Below, one piece after another: positions 13,714-21,228 of a stretch of DNA of 34,354 bases. Source of the DNA: Oscillospiraceae bacterium (GTDB lineage Bacteria; Bacillota; Clostridia; Oscillospirales; Oscillospiraceae); the NCBI GenBank assembly GCA_017541825.1, contig JAFXYJ010000112.1:1-34354 (forward strand), read 5' to 3'. A model generated the notes under the pieces. That model was given only the letters and a program-made list of their open reading frames with translations. It was not told where the DNA came from and made no database searches. Every line of letters begins with the position of its first letter. The stretch's first letter is position 1. Position numbers and translations under genes: made by a program.

Positions 13714-13812
13714 TTACAGGGTGTTCTCATCGTGATCATGGGCGCCAAAACGCATGCACATGCTCATTCGCATGCACATCTTCATGCCCATCATCGCGAC
13801 GAAAGAACGCAT
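13714..13812 (-). CDS. Methionine-rich leader peptide, putative attenuator of metY-metA
   Basis: A 32-codon frame starts at 13812 with GAGGG 7 nt upstream and ends in TAA at 13714. Nine of 32 residues are Met. From codon 7 to 20 the pattern is M-M-G-M-K-M-C-M-R-M-S-M-C-M, with two Cys codons as well. It follows a sigma-A promoter and precedes a terminator that lies before the methionine genes. This is the classic layout of amino-acid attenuation, as in the trp, his and leu leaders of enterobacteria. The opposite strand reads as a His-rich frame because CAT is the complement of ATG; that frame has no comparable context. Expression has not been shown. Confidence 0.75.
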   Translation of the reverse strand: MRSFVAMMGMKMCMRMSMCMRFGAHDHDENTL

Positions 13813-13864
13813 AAGCTGTCCCTCTGTGTGTATAAAATACCAATCCTGCCGATTGAATATACAT

Positions 13865-13893
13865 ATAATGCCACGCGTGCGCGGCGCTGTCAA
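13865..13893 (-). promoter_or_regulatory. Promoter of the metY-metA leader transcript
   Basis: Minus-strand TTGACA (13893-13888), 17-nt spacer and CATTAT (13870-13865). It overlaps the end of the upstream small membrane protein gene region and precedes the Met-rich leader by about 45 nt. Confidence 0.7.
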
Positions 13894-13901
13894 GAGTTTT
13901 T

Positions 13902-14096
13902 TCAGATGAAAAGCCGGGTGAAAAGGGCCGCCCCGGCGATCACCGCCGCCAGCGCCAGCGCGTACAGCAGCCCGGTCAGCAGATGCTTTTTCGGATGGTG
14001 GATGGTCCCGTACTCGTCCTCTCCTGCGGCCGTTCCCTCGTCGCCGAGGATGCGCTGCTCGAGCTCTTCCATGGAGTCATGTTCCTTTTTCGCCAT
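13902..14096 (-). CDS. Small single-pass membrane protein
   Basis: A 64-residue protein, start at 14096 preceded by GGGGAGGG at 6 nt. The N-terminal half is acidic and soluble (KKEHDSMEELEQRILG, GEDEYGTI). The C-terminal half is one hydrophobic segment, LLTGLLYALALAAVIAGAAL, with basic residues (HHPKKH) before it, suggesting an inside N-terminus. It follows the U32 peptidase gene by 13 bp and is likely co-transcribed. I do not recognise a named family. Confidence 0.72.
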   Translation of the reverse strand: MAKKEHDSMEELEQRILGDEGTAAGEDEYGTIHHPKKHLLTGLLYALALAAVIAGAALFTRLFI

Positions 14097-14109
14097 GTTC
14101 TTCCCTCCC

Positions 14110-16143
14110 CTACAGCAGACGCCGATAGTATAACCCGCCGGTGTGATCGCTGTCAAATCTTCTGTGTTCCCGGAAATCCTCCGCGACGGCCGCGCACTCG
14201 TCCGGGCTCTCCCGTGTGAACCAAAGCACCAGATAGTCAAGCCCCCGCAGATCCCGCTCGGCGATATGCAGCGGCACGCTGTTGAGCAGCGTGGAATACT
14301 TTTTCTCCCCGCACTCTACCGGGAAGACGACGCCCCGGCGGTCGGTGAGCTCGCCCCTGCCGCCGCACCTGCCGCAGCCGAGGCGCGAGCGCAGCGGGCA
14401 GTTGCGGAAACGCATCAGCGGCAGACGACCGTAGGCGACGATCCCCAGCGGACGCTCCCCGCCGAGAGCTTTGACGTCCTGCATATTCATCTCGAAGGAG
14501 GCGGTCACGCTCGCAAGTCCCGCGGCCTCGTAATGCCGGCGGGCCGGCGTGTTGAGCACGTTGAGTCCCGCGCCGCCGCGGAGGACGAGGCCGAGCTTTT
14601 TCGCCAGAGGGATCGCATAGATGTTCTCTCCCCAGACCTCCCGCAGCCCGGCGTCCCGCAGCGAGGCAAGGGACGCGGCGAATGTCTCCTCGTCCTCCGG
14701 CCAGAGCACCGCGGGCAGCTCGCCCACGAGGCGGTCGGCGTATTTTTCGATCAGCGCGGGCGTGAGCTTTTCCGCGGGCAGGATGAGCTTTGCAAAATCC
14801 TCCCGCGCGGGGATCTGTGCCGGATCGCCGAACCGCGCCCAGAGCGCCGGCTCCGCGGACGCCGTCCGCCGGGCCGCCGGAGACGGCGCGGTCTCCTGCG
14901 CCCGGGGCCAGGGGATCAGGGCCCCCCGGCGTTCCAGCAGCCCGTCCAGCGCCTCCCGGCGCATGGCGTTGAGGGCCGAGGCGGGCAGCATCAGTCCCGG
15001 TGCGATATCGCATTCGCAGCGTTCGGCATAAAAGGGCGTGCCGCCGGTCTTCGTCAGGTTTTTCTCCGCGAGGGCGGCGTCGGTGGGCCGGCTGCGCGCC
15101 GCCTCCGGCAGGCTCCCCTCGACGCTGACGGTATGGGCCCCGTCGGAGACCGTGAGGCGGCTGTGTCCGGCGTCCATCGTGAACGCCATGGTCACGGCCA
15201 CCCGGGGCGTCTCCTTTTCATACAGCGCGCCGAGCTCCCGGAGCACCCTGTCCGCACCGGTGACGTCGTCCCGGGTGCGGTGTCCGAACATGTCCGCGTT
15301 CCGTTTGCCCCGCAGATAGCCGTCGGTAAAGCCGCTGCGGGAGAAAACGTTTTTGAGCTGCCCGGCGTCGTAGGGCTCCCCCGCCATGGCCTTCCGGCAG
15401 GCGGTGACCGCCGCGGCGACGTACTCGGGACGCTTCATGCGCCCTTCGATCTTGAAGACCCCGACGCCCGCGTCCTCCAGCTCCCGCAGGTGCGATATCA
15501 GCGACATGTCCTTGAGGGAGAGGGCGTAGTCTCCCCCGCACTGCCAGTCCAGCCGGCAGGGCTGGGCGCACAGGCCGCGGTTGCCGCTGCGGCCCCCGAG
15601 GATGGCGGAGAGATAGCACATCCCCGACACGCTCATGCAATGCGCGCCGTGGACGAAGGCCTCGGCGCGGGCGGAGATATGCGAACAGATGTATTCCATT
15701 TCCCGGAGTGTCAGCTCCCGGGCCAGCACGATGGTGCGGTATCCCAGATCCTCGAGATACCGGGCGCCGCAGAGGTCGTGGACGGCCGTCTGTGTCGAGG
15801 CATGGCGGGGCAGGTCGGGATAGCGCCGGGCGAAAAGCTCCATGGCCGCCATGTCCTGCACGATCACCGCGTCGGCGCCGCAGCCGGCGATCTCGTCGGC
15901 GGCGGCCTCCAGCGCCGGCAGCTCCGCGTCCCGGACCAGGGTGTTCACCGTGACGAACACCTGCGCACCGCGCTGATGGCAGAACCGGACCGCGGATTCC
16001 AGCGAGAATGCGTCAAAGTTCTCCGCGTTCCGCCGGGCGTTGAAGTTCTTCGCGCCCAGATACACGGCATCCGCGCCGCAGCGCACCGCTGCCGTCACCG
16101 CCTCCGCGGTGCCCGCCGGCGCGAGGATGATCGGTCTGGCCAT
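14110..16143 (-). CDS. U32 family peptidase
   Basis: A 677-residue member of the U32 (YhbU/RlhA-related) family. Motifs: ILAPAGTAEAVTAAVRCGADAVYLG at the N-terminus, VNTLVRDAEL, STQTAVHDLCGARYLEDLG, and the U32 signature EAFVHGAHCMSVSGMCYLS, followed by NRGLCAQPCR. Several cysteines there are conserved in enzymes now known to hydroxylate RNA or ubiquinone precursors, so true peptidase activity is doubtful. The C-terminal half contains the longer domain (DUF3656-like) found in Clostridia. The start has GGGAGG at 7 nt. It heads a likely two-gene unit with the small membrane protein. Confidence 0.93.
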   Translation of the reverse strand: MARPIILAPAGTAEAVTAAVRCGADAVYLGAKNFNARRNAENFDAFSLESAVRFCHQRGAQVFVTVNTLVRDAELPALEAAADEIAGCGADAVIVQDMAAMELFARRYPDLPRHASTQTAVHDLCGARYLEDLGYRTIVLARELTLREMEYICSHISARAEAFVHGAHCMSVSGMCYLSAILGGRSGNRGLCAQPCRLDWQCGGDYALSLKDMSLISHLRELEDAGVGVFKIEGRMKRPEYVAAAVTACRKAMAGEPYDAGQLKNVFSRSGFTDGYLRGKRNADMFGHRTRDDVTGADRVLRELGALYEKETPRVAVTMAFTMDAGHSRLTVSDGAHTVSVEGSLPEAARSRPTDAALAEKNLTKTGGTPFYAERCECDIAPGLMLPASALNAMRREALDGLLERRGALIPWPRAQETAPSPAARRTASAEPALWARFGDPAQIPAREDFAKLILPAEKLTPALIEKYADRLVGELPAVLWPEDEETFAASLASLRDAGLREVWGENIYAIPLAKKLGLVLRGGAGLNVLNTPARRHYEAAGLASVTASFEMNMQDVKALGGERPLGIVAYGRLPLMRFRNCPLRSRLGCGRCGGRGELTDRRGVVFPVECGEKKYSTLLNSVPLHIAERDLRGLDYLVLWFTRESPDECAAVAEDFREHRRFDSDHTGGLYYRRLL

Positions 16144-16215
16144 GGTCCCACCTCCCTGTTCATGCGTACATTATGCCACGATCCGGCGCGGAGCGCAACC
16201 GGCGCCGGAAAGGAA

Positions 16216-16243
16216 AAAGGGGCCGCTTTGCAGCGGTCCCTTT
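16216..16243 (-). terminator. Terminator after the mscS gene
   Basis: Minus-strand AAAGGGACCGCT pairs with AGCGGCCCCTTT (one G-T) around GCAA, followed by TTCC. The stem lies 20 bp past the stop codon. Confidence 0.75.
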
Positions 16244-16262
16244 ATCGCTTTGGAAAAAACGC

Positions 16263-17048
16263 TTACTTGTCGGTGATGATCCGCACGGCCGGAGACTGGA
16301 CGCTGTTGGCGCCGAGCTTCTCGGAGATCTCCTGGATCAGCGCGAAGTACACGTCCCAGTAGTCCGCGGTGGCGCACCAGGCACGGACCGTGAATTCCAG
16401 GGCCTCGTTGGTGCCGCCGGAGATCTGCGCAAAGGGCGCGGGGTCCGCGAGCACCTTGTCGTTGGCGGCCATGACCTCCTTCATCAGCGCCTGGATGCGG
16501 GCGGGCTCCTCGCTGCGGGCGGTGAGGAAGGTCAGGTCCACACGGCGGGTGGGCTCCGTGGAGTAGTCGATGACGTTGGCGTTCATCAGCGTGCCGTTGG
16601 GCACCGTGATGCACTTGTTGTCCAGGGTGATCAGGACCGTATAGAACAGGTTGATCGAGCGCACGACGCCCTGGACGCCGGAGGTCTCCACATAGTCGCC
16701 GACCTTGAAGGGCTTGAAGATGACGAGCATGATGCCGCCGGCCAGGTTCGACAGCGAGCCCTGCAGAGCGAGGGCGACCGCAGCGCCCGCAGTGCCGAGG
16801 ACGGTGATGACGCTGGCCATGGGCACGCCGAGGATGGCCACAATGGACACGATGAGGACCACGTAGAGTATCCATTTGATGGCGCTGACCGTAAAGGTGC
16901 GGACGTTGGGATCCAGCGCCTCGATACTCTTGATTTTGGACGCCAGCTGCAGGATCTTGCCGATCACGGCTTTGCCGATGATGTAGACAAGGATCGAGAG
17001 CAGGATCTTTCCGACGATGGTGGTGCAAAGCGCGGCAATAGCAGCCAT
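16263..17048 (-). CDS. Small-conductance mechanosensitive channel, MscS family
   Basis: A 261-residue channel that releases solutes on hypo-osmotic shock. It has hydrophobic segments near residues 5-28 and 55-80, the pore-lining helix with the Ala/Gly pattern (LGTAGAAVALALQGSLSNLAGGI, about residues 85-108), then the beta domain with VGDYVETSGVQGVVRSINLFYTVL and VPNGTLMNANVIDYS. The start at 17048 is chosen because AAGGAG precedes it; an ATG at 17078 has a poorer site. It lies alone between two terminators and tRNA-Thr. Confidence 0.95.
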   Translation of the reverse strand: MAAIAALCTTIVGKILLSILVYIIGKAVIGKILQLASKIKSIEALDPNVRTFTVSAIKWILYVVLIVSIVAILGVPMASVITVLGTAGAAVALALQGSLSNLAGGIMLVIFKPFKVGDYVETSGVQGVVRSINLFYTVLITLDNKCITVPNGTLMNANVIDYSTEPTRRVDLTFLTARSEEPARIQALMKEVMAANDKVLADPAPFAQISGGTNEALEFTVRAWCATADYWDVYFALIQEISEKLGANSVQSPAVRIITDK

Positions 17049-17169
17049 AATAATCACTCTCCTTAAATAATAATTCATTTCCGATTCAATAATAGCACTG
17101 TCTGCGGAGATTGTCCACGAAAAAACGGGCCGACGGATGGTTTATTTTTCGTCCCGGTGCGGACAAAAG

Positions 17170-17201
17170 AAAAGACGGCGCGGCCGACCGCGTCGTCTTT
17201 T
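17170..17201 (-). terminator. Terminator after tRNA-Thr
   Basis: AAAAGACG pairs with CGTCTTTT with further inner GC pairing, giving a long hairpin with T on both sides. It directly follows the tRNA 3' end on the minus strand. Confidence 0.75.
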
Positions 17202-17204
17202 CCC

Positions 17205-17280
17205 TGGAGCTGGATGCGAGACTCGAACTCGCGACCTCATGATTACGAATCAGGTGCTCTACCGGCTGAGCTAATCCAGC
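17205..17280 (-). tRNA. tRNA-Thr (anticodon CGT)
   Basis: Minus strand: acceptor GCTGGAT/ATCCAGC, D arm GCTC/GAGC, anticodon stem CCTGA/TCATG with loop TTCGTAA (anticodon CGT, reads ACG), T arm GCGAG TTCGAGT CTCGC, discriminator T and encoded CCA. One C-U mismatch is present in the second pair of the anticodon stem, where most homologues have C-G. Confidence 0.95.
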
Positions 17281-17349
17281 GTTTTTTCACAGCTTTTGCA
17301 TTTTAGCATAGAGCAATTGTAAAGTCAACTGAAAAAAGAGGCCGTACGC

Positions 17350-17383
17350 AAAAAGCGCGGTCCCGGGCGGGACCGCGCTTTTT
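17350..17383 (-). terminator. Terminator after the uroporphyrinogen-decarboxylase-like gene
   Basis: A perfect 15-bp stem AAAAAGCGCGGTCCC with its complement around a GGGC loop, with T runs on either strand. It lies 11 bp past the stop codon. Confidence 0.9.
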
Positions 17384-17393
17384 TGAATGCGCG

Positions 17394-18386
17394 TTACTTG
17401 TTGATCGGGTGCTCCAGGGCATACTGACGGCCGTACTTGAGCAGCTCGTCCATGAAGATGGAGTTGTTCCACTCGCGGAAGCAGATGCCGTGGGGGATGC
17501 CGGGATAGAACCGTCCGCGGGGGCAGTAGGTGTCGATGGCCCGGCGGACCTCGGCGCGGATAGCCTCCTCGGTGATGTTCTCGACGTCGATCTTCGGGCC
17601 GTCGATACCGCCGGAAATGGCCAGCTTGCCCTGGGTCATTTCCTGGATGGCCACGATGTCGTTCTGGGCGATGGCGCCCTGCCAGATATCCACGCCGATA
17701 TCGACCATGTCGGGCGTGATGGGCTGGCAGATGCAGTCGGCGTGGTGCATGTAGATCATGCCGCACTCATGGATCGCGTCGGAGATCTCCTGCTGCAGCG
17801 GCTTGATGATGTCGCGCCACACCGGAGGCGGCAGGAACACGCTCTTCTTGTTGCCCCAGTCGTCGTGGTAGAAGATGATGTCCGGGTGGACCTCTTCGGC
17901 CATCTGACGGATGTAGGCGATCTTCCAGTCCTTGATGACGCTCAGGAACGCCTTCATTTCATCGGGGTAGTCAAGATAGTTGCACAGCGCGTCCTCCATG
18001 CCCATCAGGAAGTGGGACATCTCGAACAGGCCGCCGCCGAACATGATGCAGACCATCTTCTCCTTGCGGTCCACCGTGGCCTCCACCTGTTTGGCCATGG
18101 TCCAGTCCAGGCCGTCCAGCGAGGGAACGTTGAGCTGGGATTCCCACTTGGTGATGTCCTTGATGACCTTGTTCTCGTCGGTGATGTAGGGGTGCTGTCC
18201 GGGGGAACCGGGCTTCCAGATGTAGGTCACGCCCCACATGTTCTTATGGGGCAGACCGTCCTGAGGCGCGGAGCCGCCCATCAGGATCGGATCGGGAAGC
18301 AGTGCCATGGCCGCCATGATGTCGCCGTAATAATCCGGCTGCTCACGGTTGTAAACGGCCATCACGTTTTCTCTGGGTGTCATCAT
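17394..18386 (-). CDS. Uroporphyrinogen decarboxylase family protein, possible methyltransferase
   Basis: A 330-residue TIM-barrel protein of the URO-D superfamily. Typical points are TPRENVMAVYNREQPDYYG at the N-terminus, PDIIFYHDDWGNKKSVFLPP in the middle, and ISGGIDGPKIDVENITEEAIRAEVRRAIDTYCPRGRFYPG near the end. HHADC (with nearby His) could form the zinc site seen in corrinoid methyltransferases such as MtaA. No haem biosynthesis gene or corrinoid protein lies next to it, so heme decarboxylation is unlikely and the methyl donor is unknown. The start at 18386 has AGGAGGAG at 10 nt; the next codon is also ATG. Confidence 0.85.
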   Translation of the reverse strand: MMTPRENVMAVYNREQPDYYGDIMAAMALLPDPILMGGSAPQDGLPHKNMWGVTYIWKPGSPGQHPYITDENKVIKDITKWESQLNVPSLDGLDWTMAKQVEATVDRKEKMVCIMFGGGLFEMSHFLMGMEDALCNYLDYPDEMKAFLSVIKDWKIAYIRQMAEEVHPDIIFYHDDWGNKKSVFLPPPVWRDIIKPLQQEISDAIHECGMIYMHHADCICQPITPDMVDIGVDIWQGAIAQNDIVAIQEMTQGKLAISGGIDGPKIDVENITEEAIRAEVRRAIDTYCPRGRFYPGIPHGICFREWNNSIFMDELLKYGRQYALEHPINK

Positions 18387-18439
18387 TTGTACTTGTCTCC
18401 TCCTCTTTGTTTTATATTGTCAATTGGTATTGCCCGTTG

Positions 18440-19489
18440 TTACCGCAGGGTCAGAGTACGTCCGTCCTCTTCCCTGCCGCGCAGAATGCCGCACAGCGTA
18501 TCGAACAGGGTCTGTCCCCTGCCTTCTCTGGCGTTCCGGATACGCTGCTCCAGCTTCTCCCGGTTGGCCTCGGGGACCTTGTCCAGGCGCCGTTCATAAT
18601 GGGCCGCCGTGGCCTCATAGCCGAGATCCCCGCGGCTCTTTTCGGCGTTTTTCCATACGATCTCCAGCGCTCCGGCGTCGTTGTCTGCAAAGCCGCCGCG
18701 CAGCCGGTCGTTGAGCGCGTCCATGTTGCGGACCGGGTCGTCCCCGGCGCCCAGCGCCTTGGAGATCTCCGCGTAAAACCCGCGCAGGTCGCTGAAATTC
18801 TCCCCGTCGATGACGATCTGTCTCGTTCCGGCGGATTTGGCGCTCTGATGGCGTCCCGTCTGCCGATAGCCGGGCAGCAGATTCCGGGCGTCGCCCTGGA
18901 AAAACCACTCGGGGATGCGGTTGGAGAGCCGGTAGCCGAGGATGCCGCCGATACCGCCGGTGATCACGCCGCCGAGCACGTCGGTGGTGTAGTGTACGCC
19001 CAGATAGATCCGCGACAGGCCCATCAGGAACGCGAAAATGAACGCCGTCCAGCTGTATTTTCTGTTGCCGCGCTGGAATACCGCCGCGGACGCCGCCATC
19101 GCCGCCGTCATATGGCCGGAGGGGAAGCTCTTGTCGCTCTCGGTATGCCTTCCCATCTCGATCCATATCCGCTGGTAGACGCTGCCATCCCAGGAATAGG
19201 GCCGCGGGCGGGCGACCAGCGGCTTCACCGTCAGGTTGGTGATGAGCGCGCCGATGGCCAGGCACAGCAGCATCGTCGTGCCGTAGCGTCTGGTGGGCCG
19301 GAAGAGCATCATCGCGATGGACAGCAGGATCAGAAAAGCGCCTCCCTTGCCCATGTAGGTGATCAAAGTCAGGAACGGTGTGAAAAAGCCGGGCGCGAGC
19401 TCGTAGAGCCTGTGCACCGCGACGGCCACGCTCTCGTCAAAGCCGGCAAAGGCCGTATTCAGCCACAGTGCGATGGCTGTCAACTGCAT
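18440..19489 (-). CDS. PAP2 family membrane phosphatase fused to a barstar-like domain
   Basis: A 349-residue protein. Residues 1-195 form a PAP2-type lipid phosphatase with about six membrane segments and all three motifs: KPLVARPRP (89-97), SFPSGHM (121-127) and SRIYLGVHYTTDVLGG (159-174). Such enzymes hydrolyse undecaprenyl or other lipid phosphates. After a linker, residues about 222-340 match the barstar (ribonuclease inhibitor) pattern: IVIDGENFSDLRGFY, then RNMDALNDRLRGGF, IVWKNAEKSRGDLGYEA and GQTLFDTLCGIL. The two acidic residues that barstar uses against barnase (Asp35 and Asp39) correspond to Asp257 and Asp261. A barnase-like lipoprotein lies about 10 kb away. The gene is one continuous frame. 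It overlaps nothing and precedes a Pr6Pr-like gene's end by 21 bp. Confidence 0.85.
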   Translation of the reverse strand: MQLTAIALWLNTAFAGFDESVAVAVHRLYELAPGFFTPFLTLITYMGKGGAFLILLSIAMMLFRPTRRYGTTMLLCLAIGALITNLTVKPLVARPRPYSWDGSVYQRIWIEMGRHTESDKSFPSGHMTAAMAASAAVFQRGNRKYSWTAFIFAFLMGLSRIYLGVHYTTDVLGGVITGGIGGILGYRLSNRIPEWFFQGDARNLLPGYRQTGRHQSAKSAGTRQIVIDGENFSDLRGFYAEISKALGAGDDPVRNMDALNDRLRGGFADNDAGALEIVWKNAEKSRGDLGYEATAAHYERRLDKVPEANREKLEQRIRNAREGRGQTLFDTLCGILRGREEDGRTLTLR

Positions 19490-19510
19490 GTGAACGTCCT
19501 CCGAATCGTT

Positions 19511-20149
19511 TTATATAAGGACCCTGCCGATCCCCAGGAGCAGCAGGCCCAGGATGAAGAATCCGACCAGCGTGGCGGCAAGGTTCCGCAGCCACCGCCG
19601 CGTGCCGAGTATGTCCGGGTCCAGAAAGCCGTACGGCCAGAGACGCCCGACGGCGGTGATGACGGCGCCGGTGCGGGCGCGCAGGAGCAAAAAGACGAAA
19701 TACGCCAGCGGGACCGCCAGCCAGAGCACCGCGTCGCGCAGACCCAGGCCCCGCTTGTCCGCGACGCACAGCCACTCGAGCACCGTCAGAGCGGGCACCA
19801 GGTAGTGCACCAGGAAGTTGGAGACGCGCCGGACCCCCAGGGAGCGGAGCAGATCACTCCGGGGGCGGCCGAAGTGCGTCAGCACGAAGAAATACACCAC
19901 AAAGGTAACGAGGATGCACAGCGTGGTCACGTACCGGCCCGCGGGCGAGCGCAGCAGCTCGCGGCAGCGGCCGGGAAAGAGCAGCAGGACGTGGGTCACG
20001 AGCATCGCCAGGTTGGACAGGTTGGTGTAGTACACGAACAGCTGCCGGCGCCGCTTCTCCGGTCCCTCGAGGATGCGGGAGACCAGCAGCAGCCCCGCGG
20101 CCGACGACGCGCTGATCAGTATGGCAAAAACCGTCTCGGCGGTGGACAC
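19511..20149 (-). CDS. Pr6Pr family membrane protein
   Basis: A 212-residue membrane protein with six predicted segments, starting at a GTG with GAGGAGG 8 nt upstream. The patterns QLFVYYTNLSNLAML, ILVTFVVYFFVL, FLVHYLVPALTVLEWL, PLAYFVFLLLRA and WPYGFLDPDILG are those of the Pr6Pr (FAR-17a/AIG1-like) bacterial group. The eukaryotic relatives hydrolyse lipid esters. The conserved Thr (YYTN) and His (VHYLVP) are present. Bacterial function is unknown. It lies 21 bp upstream of the PAP2-barstar gene, so the two are likely co-transcribed. Confidence 0.85.
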   Translation of the reverse strand: MSTAETVFAILISASSAAGLLLVSRILEGPEKRRRQLFVYYTNLSNLAMLVTHVLLLFPGRCRELLRSPAGRYVTTLCILVTFVVYFFVLTHFGRPRSDLLRSLGVRRVSNFLVHYLVPALTVLEWLCVADKRGLGLRDAVLWLAVPLAYFVFLLLRARTGAVITAVGRLWPYGFLDPDILGTRRWLRNLAATLVGFFILGLLLLGIGRVLI

Positions 20150-20205
20150 CCCGGTCGCCTCCTCTTGAAAGCTTATTATAACGGCTGTACGTCAGGATTG
20201 CAAGT

Positions 20206-20796
20206 TCAGCCGACCACTTTTCCGAAGACCCGCAGTTCATCCCCGACGCCGACCCGGATGGGCGGATAGGCGCTGTTGATCGAGACGAGCTCCACCCGGC
20301 CCTCCCGGCGCTCCAGACGCTTGCAGTAGCCCGCGCCGTTGTAGAGGAAAATGCCGATCTCGCCGCGGCGCAGCGTCTCCTGCCGCCGGACCCAGACGAT
20401 CTGGCCGTGGACGAACCGGGGCTCCATGCTGTCCCCGGCGATGCGCACGCCGAAGTCCGCCAGCGGGGAGACCTCCTCCCCCACCTCGACGGAGTCGTAG
20501 CCGTCGCCGTCGAGCAGCTCGCCGGTGCCCGCGGACACCGCCAGCCGGTAGAGCGGCAGGACGCGGCCGCGCTTCTCCTCCGGAGAGAAGGCCGCCACGA
20601 CGTCCCGGATCGAATAGAGGCGGCACAGCTCCACCAGCTGCCGGGCGCTGGGCTGGGTCGTGCCGGTCTCCCACTTGCTCACCGCCTGGGTCCGCACCGG
20701 GAACCCCGCCTCCGTCAGGCGCGCGGCCACCTCCGTCTGGTTGAGTCCCGCCGCCTTCCGCGCGGCGGCCAGCCGGCTTCCGAAACTGTGTTCCAT
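20206..20796 (-). CDS. XRE family repressor with S24 (LexA-like) peptidase domain
   Basis: A 196-residue protein. An N-terminal helix-turn-helix (LAAARKAAGLNQTEVAARL, VRTQAVSKWETGTTQPSARQL, residues 8-55) is followed by an S24 domain. Its parts are the cleavage-site Ala89-Gly90 in SAGTG, the catalytic Ser123 in AGDSMEPRF and Lys159 in GYCKRL. Such proteins are like LexA and CI: RecA filaments induce self-cleavage and derepression. Inverted repeats in the divergent promoter region are its likely operators. The start has GAGGAGG at 8 nt. No phage genes are adjacent, so it more likely controls a small damage-response unit than a prophage. Confidence 0.92.
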   Translation of the reverse strand: MEHSFGSRLAAARKAAGLNQTEVAARLTEAGFPVRTQAVSKWETGTTQPSARQLVELCRLYSIRDVVAAFSPEEKRGRVLPLYRLAVSAGTGELLDGDGYDSVEVGEEVSPLADFGVRIAGDSMEPRFVHGQIVWVRRQETLRRGEIGIFLYNGAGYCKRLERREGRVELVSINSAYPPIRVGVGDELRVFGKVVG

Positions 20797-20854
20797 AGGC
20801 TGTACCTCCTCTTTCCGCTGTATACAATATATAGGAACCTTCCAAAAAAAGCAA

Positions 20855-20942
20855 GGGAATTTTCTCTTAATAAGCGAAAATTCCCTCTTGAATTCTCCTG
20901 TAAAGCGAATTAAAATGATATTATTAGCTTAACAGGAGAATT
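20855..20942. promoter_or_regulatory. Divergent operator region of the XRE/S24 repressor
   Basis: A 31-bp near-perfect palindrome with arms GGGAATTTTC (20855-20864) and GAAAATTCCC (20876-20885) is followed by a second pair AATTCTCCTGT (20891-20901) and ACAGGAGAATT (20932-20942). All four half sites fit GAATTYTCNYNTWA approximately. A plus-strand promoter TTGAAT-N16-TAAAAT (20889-20916) is embedded. The minus-strand promoter TTGCTT-N17-TATATT directly abuts the first palindrome. Confidence 0.75.
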
Positions 20943-20947
20943 TTGCG

Positions 20948-21226
20948 ATGAATGCTCTGAACAGACCCGTGGAGATGATCGCCGTGTGCAGCCCCGAGGG
21001 GCAGCTCTCCCCCGCCCGCTTCCGGGTAAAGGGCGACGACGGCGAGCAGATGGTCGTGCGCATCCGGCGCATCCGCGACAAGGAGCTCGTCCCCTATATG
21101 GGCGTGGAGACCTTCCGCTTCGTGTGCACGGGGGTGATCGGCGGTCTGGAGCGCGTTTTTGAGCTGCGCTACAGCGTGCGGGACCACCGCTGGGTGCTCT
21201 GGAAGTTCTTCGAGCGGACGAGCTGA
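20948..21226 (+). CDS. Small conserved-looking protein divergent from the S24 repressor
   Basis: A 92-residue soluble protein with AGGAG 9 nt before its ATG. It reads as alternating beta strands and basic stretches (PEGQLSPARFRVKG, QMVVRIRRIRDKELVPYMG, RVFELRYSVRDHRWVLWKFF). It has no named domain that I recognise. From memory, similar small proteins accompany Y-family polymerase and S24 repressor cassettes in Clostridia, but no polymerase follows here: the next gene is convergent. The shared operator suggests damage-inducible expression. It could be a remnant of such a cassette. Confidence 0.7.
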   Translation: MNALNRPVEMIAVCSPEGQLSPARFRVKGDDGEQMVVRIRRIRDKELVPYMGVETFRFVCTGVIGGLERVFELRYSVRDHRWVLWKFFERTS

Positions 21227-21228
21227 GC

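Noticed and set aside
13732..14133. Plus-strand His-rich frame (HAHAHSHAHLHAHH) resembling a metal-binding protein
   Set aside because: It is the antisense of the Met-codon run (ATG reads CAT) and its C-terminal half is antisense to the small membrane protein. It lacks a ribosome binding site and promoter, while the minus strand has both.
14143..16362. Very long plus-strand frame opposite the U32 peptidase gene
   Set aside because: Low-complexity Arg/Gly/Ala product with no family resemblance; it mirrors the real gene.
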